A stretch of 64,000 nucleotides of DNA from Bradyrhizobium sp. CCGUVB4N. Its GTDB lineage: Bacteria; Pseudomonadota; Alphaproteobacteria; Rhizobiales; Xanthobacteraceae. Positions 59,752-64,000 of this stretch are shown piece by piece. The notes beneath the pieces were generated by a model. It did not search any database, was not told the DNA's origin, and was given only the letters and a program-made list of their open reading frames with translations. Made by a program: the position numbers and the translations under genes. Numbering within the stretch: the stretch's first letter is position 1; each line of letters starts with the position of its first letter. The stretch is from the NCBI RefSeq assembly GCF_024199945.1, contig NZ_JANADP010000001.1, positions 4,216,001 to 4,280,000 on the forward strand, written 5' to 3'.

Positions 59752-61248
59752 ATGCGCGCAGTCGGACATTTCATCGGTGGCAAGGAGGTCAAGGGCACCT
59801 CGGGCCGTACGGCCGACGTTTTCGAGCCGATGACGGGCGACGTCCAGGCCAAGGTCGCGCTGGCGTCCAAGGCTGAAGTCCGCGCCGCCGTGGAAAATGC
59901 CCGCGCAGCACAGCCCGAGTGGGCTGCAACCAATCCGCAGCGCCGCGCCCGCGTCATGACGAAATTCGTCGAGCTGGTGCAGCGCGACTACGAAAAGCTC
60001 GCCGAGTTGCTCGCGCGCGAGCACGGCAAGACCGTGCCCGACGCCAAGGGTGACATCCAGCGCGGCCTTGAAGTCGCCGAGTTCGCCTGCGGCATCCCTC
60101 ATCTGATGAAGGGCGAGTACACCGAAGGCGCCGGTCCCGGCATCGACATCTATTCGCTGCGCCAGCCGCTCGGCGTCGTCGCCGGCATCACGCCGTTCAA
60201 TTTTCCGGCGATGATCCCGATGTGGAAATTCGCGCCCGCGATCGCCTGCGGCAACGCCTTCATCCTCAAGCCGTCCGAGCGTGATCCCGGCGTGCCGATG
60301 AAGCTGGCCGAGCTGATGATCGAAGCGGGCCTGCCGGCCGGCATCCTCAACGTCGTCAACGGCGACAAGGAAGCGGTCGACGCCATCCTCGACGATCCCG
60401 ATATCAAGGCCGTGGGCTTCGTCGGCTCGACTCCGATCGCGCAGTACATCTATGAGCGCGCCGCCCAGACCGGCAAGCGCTGCCAATGCTTCGGCGGTGC
60501 CAAGAACCACGCCATCATCATGCCGGACGCCGACATGGATCAGGCGGTCGACGCGCTGATCGGCGCCGGCTACGGCTCGGCCGGCGAGCGCTGCATGGCG
60601 GTTTCGGTCGCCGTGCCCGTCGGCAAGACCACCGCGGACCGCCTCATGGAAAAGCTGATCCCGCGCGTCGAGTCGCTCAAGATCGGCACCTCGATCGATC
60701 CGTCCGCCGACTACGGTCCGTTGGTGACGCGCGAGGCGGTCGAGAAGGTCAAGGGCTACATCGATATCGGCCTCAAGGAGGGCGCGACGCTCGCCGTCGA
60801 CGGCCGCGGCTTCAAGATGCAGGGCTACGAGAAGGGCTTTTATCTCGGTGGTTCGCTGTTCGACAACGTCACCAAGGACATGCGGATCTACAAGGAAGAG
60901 ATCTTTGGCCCCGTGCTCTCGGTCGTGCGCGCGCACGACTACAAGGAAGCGCTGGCGCTGCCGTCCGACCATGACTACGGCAACGGCGTTGCCATTTTCA
61001 CCCGCGACGGCGACGCTGCCCGCGACTTCGCAGCCAAGGTCAACGTCGGCATGGTCGGCATCAACGTGCCGATCCCGGTGCCGATCGCCTATTACACCTT
61101 CGGCGGCTGGAAGAAGTCCGGCTTCGGCGATCTCAACCAGCACGGCCCGGACTCGATCCGCTTCTACACCAAGACCAAGACGGTGACTTCGCGCTGGCCA
61201 TCCGGCGTCAAGGAAGGTGCGGAGTTCTCGATCCCGACGATGAAGTAA
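59752..61248 (+). CDS. mmsA: CoA-acylating methylmalonate-semialdehyde dehydrogenase
   Basis: Last step of valine degradation, converting methylmalonate semialdehyde to propionyl-CoA. 498 aa, the usual length. Features are GVVAGITPFNFPAMIPMWKF, the substrate-site segment CFGGAKNHAIIMPDADMD, the catalytic Cys in GSAGERCMAVSVAV, and GWKKSGFGDLNQHGPDSIRFYT. ATG 59752 follows AAGGAG. First gene of an operon with isobutyryl-CoA dehydrogenase, hydrolase and mmsB. Confidence 0.96.
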   Translation: MRAVGHFIGGKEVKGTSGRTADVFEPMTGDVQAKVALASKAEVRAAVENARAAQPEWAATNPQRRARVMTKFVELVQRDYEKLAELLAREHGKTVPDAKGDIQRGLEVAEFACGIPHLMKGEYTEGAGPGIDIYSLRQPLGVVAGITPFNFPAMIPMWKFAPAIACGNAFILKPSERDPGVPMKLAELMIEAGLPAGILNVVNGDKEAVDAILDDPDIKAVGFVGSTPIAQYIYERAAQTGKRCQCFGGAKNHAIIMPDADMDQAVDALIGAGYGSAGERCMAVSVAVPVGKTTADRLMEKLIPRVESLKIGTSIDPSADYGPLVTREAVEKVKGYIDIGLKEGATLAVDGRGFKMQGYEKGFYLGGSLFDNVTKDMRIYKEEIFGPVLSVVRAHDYKEALALPSDHDYGNGVAIFTRDGDAARDFAAKVNVGMVGINVPIPVPIAYYTFGGWKKSGFGDLNQHGPDSIRFYTKTKTVTSRWPSGVKEGAEFSIPTMK

Positions 61249-61269
61249 CTCAAGCAGCGCGAGCTCGAC

Positions 61270-62415
61270 ATGCAGTTCGCCCTGAATGAGGATCAAGTCG
61301 CGGTTCGCGATATGGCGTTGGCGTTTGCGGCGGAGAAGATCGCGCCGCACGCGCTGCGCTGGGACGAGGAGAAGCATTTCCCCGTCGACGTGATGCGCGA
61401 AGCCGCAACGCTCGGCATGGGCGGCATCTACATCCGCGAGGATGTGGGTGGCTCTGCCATGACGCGGTTCGACGCGGCGCTGATTTTTGAGGCGCTGGCG
61501 ACGGGCTGTCCGACGACCTCGGCCTTCATCTCCATCCACAACATGGCGTCCTGGATGATCGATGCGTTCGGCAGCGACACCCAGCGCCACACATGGTTGC
61601 CGAAGCTATGCACCATGGAGCTGATCGCGAGCTATTGCCTGACCGAGCCGGGCGCCGGCTCCGATGCAGCAGCACTCCGCACCCACGCGGTGCGCGAGGG
61701 CGATCACTATGTTCTCAACGGCCAGAAGCAGTTCATCTCCGGTGCCGGCGGCACCGATCTCCTGGTTGCAATGGTCCGCACTGGCGGCGACGGCCCCGGC
61801 GGCATCTCGACCCTCGTCATCGACGGCAAGACGCCGGGCGTGTCCTTCGGCGCCAATGAGCGCAAGATGGGCTGGAACGCGCAGCCGACCCGCGCGGTGA
61901 TGTTCGAGAACGCCCGCGTGCCGGTCGCTAATCGCTTGAGCGAGGAGGGCGTCGGCTTCAAGATCGCGATGGCGGGCCTCGACGGCGGCCGCCTCAACAT
62001 CACGGCGTGTTCTCTTGGTGGTGCCCAAACGGCGCTCGACAAGGCGCGCGCCTACATGAAGGAGCGCAAGGCGTTCGGAAAGCGGCTCGACGAATTCCAG
62101 GCCCTGCAATTCAAGCTCGCTGACATGGCGATCGAGCTCGAGGCCGCACGCACATTCCTGTGGCGTGCTGCGGCGGCGCTCGACCGCAAAGATCCCGACG
62201 CCACCATGCTGTGTGCAATGGCAAAGCGCTTCGGCACCGATGTCGGTTTCGAGGTCGCCAACCACGCGCTGCAGCTTCACGGCGGCTACGGCTACCTCAG
62301 CGAATACGGCATCGAGAAAATCGTGCGCGATCTGCGCGTGCACCAGATCCTCGAAGGCACCAATGAAATCATGCGGCTGATCGTGGCGCGCAAATTGATC
62401 GAGGGCGCGCGATGA
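61270..62415 (+). CDS. Acyl-CoA dehydrogenase, probably isobutyryl-CoA dehydrogenase
   Basis: 381-aa flavoprotein. FAD/substrate motifs are CLTEPGAGSDAAALRTHA, QKQFISGAG, and YGYLSEYGIEKIVRDLRVHQILEGTNEIMR, including the catalytic Glu region. In this gene neighbourhood (mmsA, 3-hydroxyisobutyryl-CoA hydrolase, mmsB) the substrate is most likely isobutyryl-CoA from valine. The stop overlaps the next start (ATGA at 62412-62415). Confidence 0.93.
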   Translation: MQFALNEDQVAVRDMALAFAAEKIAPHALRWDEEKHFPVDVMREAATLGMGGIYIREDVGGSAMTRFDAALIFEALATGCPTTSAFISIHNMASWMIDAFGSDTQRHTWLPKLCTMELIASYCLTEPGAGSDAAALRTHAVREGDHYVLNGQKQFISGAGGTDLLVAMVRTGGDGPGGISTLVIDGKTPGVSFGANERKMGWNAQPTRAVMFENARVPVANRLSEEGVGFKIAMAGLDGGRLNITACSLGGAQTALDKARAYMKERKAFGKRLDEFQALQFKLADMAIELEAARTFLWRAAAALDRKDPDATMLCAMAKRFGTDVGFEVANHALQLHGGYGYLSEYGIEKIVRDLRVHQILEGTNEIMRLIVARKLIEGAR

Positions 62416-63479
62416 GTTCGGTGGAAGAGGGCGATCTGATCGTTCGCCGCGAGGGCGCAGCGGGCGTGATCCGCCTTAATCGCCCGAAAGCGATCAACGC
62501 TATGACGCTGGAGATGTCCGAGGGCATCGACGCGGCGCTGGATCGCTTCGAGACCGATCCTGAAGTCGCATTGATCATTCTGGAAGGCTCTGGCGAACGC
62601 GGCCTCTGCGCCGGCGGCGACGTCCGCGGCCTCTGGGAGAGCTCGCGCGAGGGCGGCGACCTCGGCGCGCGGTTCTGGCGCCAGGAATACGTCATGAATG
62701 CGCGGATCGCGAAGTACCCAAAACCCTATGTCGCGTTCATGGACGGCCTCGTGATGGGCGGCGGCGTCGGGCTTTCGGGCCACGCCAGCCATCGTGTCGT
62801 CACTGATCGTACCAAGCTCGCGATGCCCGAGGTCGGGCTCGGCTTCTTCCCCGATGTCGGCGGCACCTGGCTGTTGTCGCGCTCGCCCGGCGAGATCGGC
62901 ACCTATTTTGGTTTGACCGGCCAGACCATGAACGGGCCTGACGCGATCCACGCCAAGTTTGCGGATGCCGTGGTACCGGCGGCCAAATGGCCGGCGCTGC
63001 GCGAGGCGCTGACCAGGGTTCGCGCCGGCGTCACAGCGGCGGATGTCACCAAGCTCATCAACGGCTTTGCGACTGGTGAGACCGCTGGGCCGGTTGCAGC
63101 AAAGAAGGCCGTTATCGACGCCTTGTTCGGCTTCGACCGCATGGAAGACATCTTCGCGGCCCTGAAGCGCGACGGCTCCGAGTTCGCGCTGGCGACGCTC
63201 AAGACACTGAATGAAAAATCGCCGCGCGGCATGGTGGTGACGCTGAAGCTGCTGCGGCTCGCGCGCACCGCATCGAGCCTGGAGGAATGCCTGGTGCGCG
63301 AATATCGCGCCGCGCTGGAGGTGTTCCGCAGCGACGATTTCCGCGAGGGCGTGCGCGCGGCCGTGATCGACAAGGACCGCAATCCGACCTGGTCGCCGCC
63401 GCGGATCGAGGACGTGACGCCGCAAATGCTGGCGCCGTATCTCGCGGAGATCGGCGTCGACGAGCTGAAGTTCAACTAA
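62412..63479 (+). CDS. 3-Hydroxyisobutyryl-CoA hydrolase
   Basis: 355-aa crotonase-fold enzyme, longer than typical enoyl-CoA hydratases, as for 3-hydroxyisobutyryl-CoA hydrolases. Motifs are LNRPKAINAMTLEMSEGID, ERGLCAGGDVRGLWESSREG, YVAFMDGLVMGGGVGLSGHASHRV and LAMPEVGLGFFPDVGGTWLLSR, the last being diagnostic. It hydrolyses 3-hydroxyisobutyryl-CoA to the free acid, which mmsB then oxidises. ATG 62412 overlaps the upstream stop. Confidence 0.94.
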   Translation: MSSVEEGDLIVRREGAAGVIRLNRPKAINAMTLEMSEGIDAALDRFETDPEVALIILEGSGERGLCAGGDVRGLWESSREGGDLGARFWRQEYVMNARIAKYPKPYVAFMDGLVMGGGVGLSGHASHRVVTDRTKLAMPEVGLGFFPDVGGTWLLSRSPGEIGTYFGLTGQTMNGPDAIHAKFADAVVPAAKWPALREALTRVRAGVTAADVTKLINGFATGETAGPVAAKKAVIDALFGFDRMEDIFAALKRDGSEFALATLKTLNEKSPRGMVVTLKLLRLARTASSLEECLVREYRAALEVFRSDDFREGVRAAVIDKDRNPTWSPPRIEDVTPQMLAPYLAEIGVDELKFN

Positions 63480-63505
63480 CAACGCTACAAGCGGAGGAAA
63501 CGACA

Positions 63506-64000
63506 ATGGCCACGATCGCATTCATCGGTCTCGGCAACATGGGCGGCCCGATGGCCGCCAATCTGGTCAAGGCCGGCCACAAGGTGGTGGCCTTTGATCT
63601 CGTCGAAGCCTCCCGCAATCAGGCCAAGGCCGATGGAGCCGGGATCGCCGACAGTGCGTCGGGCGCAGTGAAGGGCGCTGACATCGTCGTCACGATGCTG
63701 CCCGCAGGCAAGCACGTGCTCGGCGTCTGGAACGAGGTGGTGCCCGCCATGGCCAAGGGCGCGCTGATCATCGACTCGTCCACCATCGACGTCGAAAGCG
63801 CGCGCCAGGCGCATGCGCTTGCCGCCAAGCACGGCGTGCTCTCGGTCGACGCACCGGTCTCCGGCGGCACCGGCGGCGCCAAGGGCGCAACGCTCACTTT
63901 CATGTGCGGCGGCGAGGAGGGCGCCTTCGCGGCGGCAAAGCCAGTGCTCGAGAGGATGGGCAAGAAGATCGTGCATTGCGGCGGCGCCGGCGCGGGCCAA
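63506..64000 (+). CDS. mmsB: 3-Hydroxyisobutyrate dehydrogenase (5' part, cut by window end)
   Basis: Oxidises 3-hydroxyisobutyrate to methylmalonate semialdehyde with NAD+. Only the first 165 codons are in the window. The Rossmann motif IAFIGLGNMGGPMAANLVKAGH starts at residue 4. The segment DAPVSGGTGGAKGATLTFMCGG is the hallmark of beta-hydroxyacid dehydrogenases, and the visible end is HCGGAGAGQ, just before the catalytic Lys region. ATG 63506 follows GGAGGAAA. It completes the valine operon. Confidence 0.95.
   Translation, partial: MATIAFIGLGNMGGPMAANLVKAGHKVVAFDLVEASRNQAKADGAGIADSASGAVKGADIVVTMLPAGKHVLGVWNEVVPAMAKGALIIDSSTIDVESARQAHALAAKHGVLSVDAPVSGGTGGAKGATLTFMCGGEEGAFAAAKPVLERMGKKIVHCGGAGAGQ

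Noticed and set aside
58741..61590. 949-codon minus-strand frame suggesting a giant LysR fusion
   Set aside because: Only the C-terminal 302 codons (58741-59649) have LysR motifs; the remainder is antisense to mmsA and has no domain.

Overview
This window looks like chromosomal DNA of a Bradyrhizobium-type alphaproteobacterium. It has high GC with strong codon bias, several families of palindromic intergenic repeats of the kind scattered through Bradyrhizobium genomes, Irr/iron-control-element-like boxes upstream of siderophore receptors, many Tat-secreted solute-binding proteins, and many acyl-CoA and sugar-acid catabolic genes. I see no rRNA, tRNA, CRISPR array, phage, transposase or plasmid maintenance gene. 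The genus is an inference from these traits; no marker gene is present.

Layout. (1) 1-953: 5' part of an RND efflux adaptor gene running off the left edge. (2) 1264-10035: an iron-uptake block with two tandem paralogous TonB-dependent siderophore receptors, PiuC, ExbB, ExbD and TonB, and TTTAGAA-type boxes (candidate Irr sites) upstream of each receptor. (3) 10039-14743: miscellaneous genes (C-terminally anchored protein, site-2 protease, divergent LysR/EamA pair, GFA protein, Tat-exported serine hydrolase). (4) 14775-26840: a divergent sugar/sugar-acid catabolic regulon. One arm has a LacI regulator, an IlvD/EDD dehydratase and two SDR dehydrogenases. The other has a complete ABC sugar importer, a DenD-like dehydrogenase, KDG kinase and KDPG aldolase. 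Two near-identical LacI-type operators flank the regulator. (5) 26918-31302: acyl-CoA genes including a thiolase-fold protein without the nucleophilic cysteine, paired with a DUF35 zinc-ribbon protein. (6) 31771-37916: a GntR/FadR-regulated block with a class III aminotransferase, a family 5 solute-binding protein and an N,N-dimethylformamidase-like large subunit.

(7) 37987-44451: CMD-family protein, MazG-like protein, a glutaminase-STAS-cNMP fusion, and a divergent biotin carrier / IclR-carboxyltransferase unit. (8) 44479-53633: oxidoreductases, a decayed alpha/beta hydrolase, a patatin/acetoacetate decarboxylase pair, a CorA-family transporter and an OprB porin. (9) 53630-58628: MFS transporter, thiolase, enoyl-CoA hydratase, thioesterase and TetR regulator, with a shared operator-like sequence. 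(10) 58741-64000: the valine-degradation operon (mmsA, isobutyryl-CoA dehydrogenase, 3-hydroxyisobutyryl-CoA hydrolase, mmsB cut by the right edge) with a divergent LysR regulator.

Most promising items for follow-up: the Cys-less thiolase/DUF35 pair, the dimethylformamidase-like enzyme without a visible small subunit, the LacI-controlled sugar-acid regulon, the array of three candidate Irr boxes, the three-domain glutaminase, and a 33-residue membrane peptide encoded at 31432-31533.
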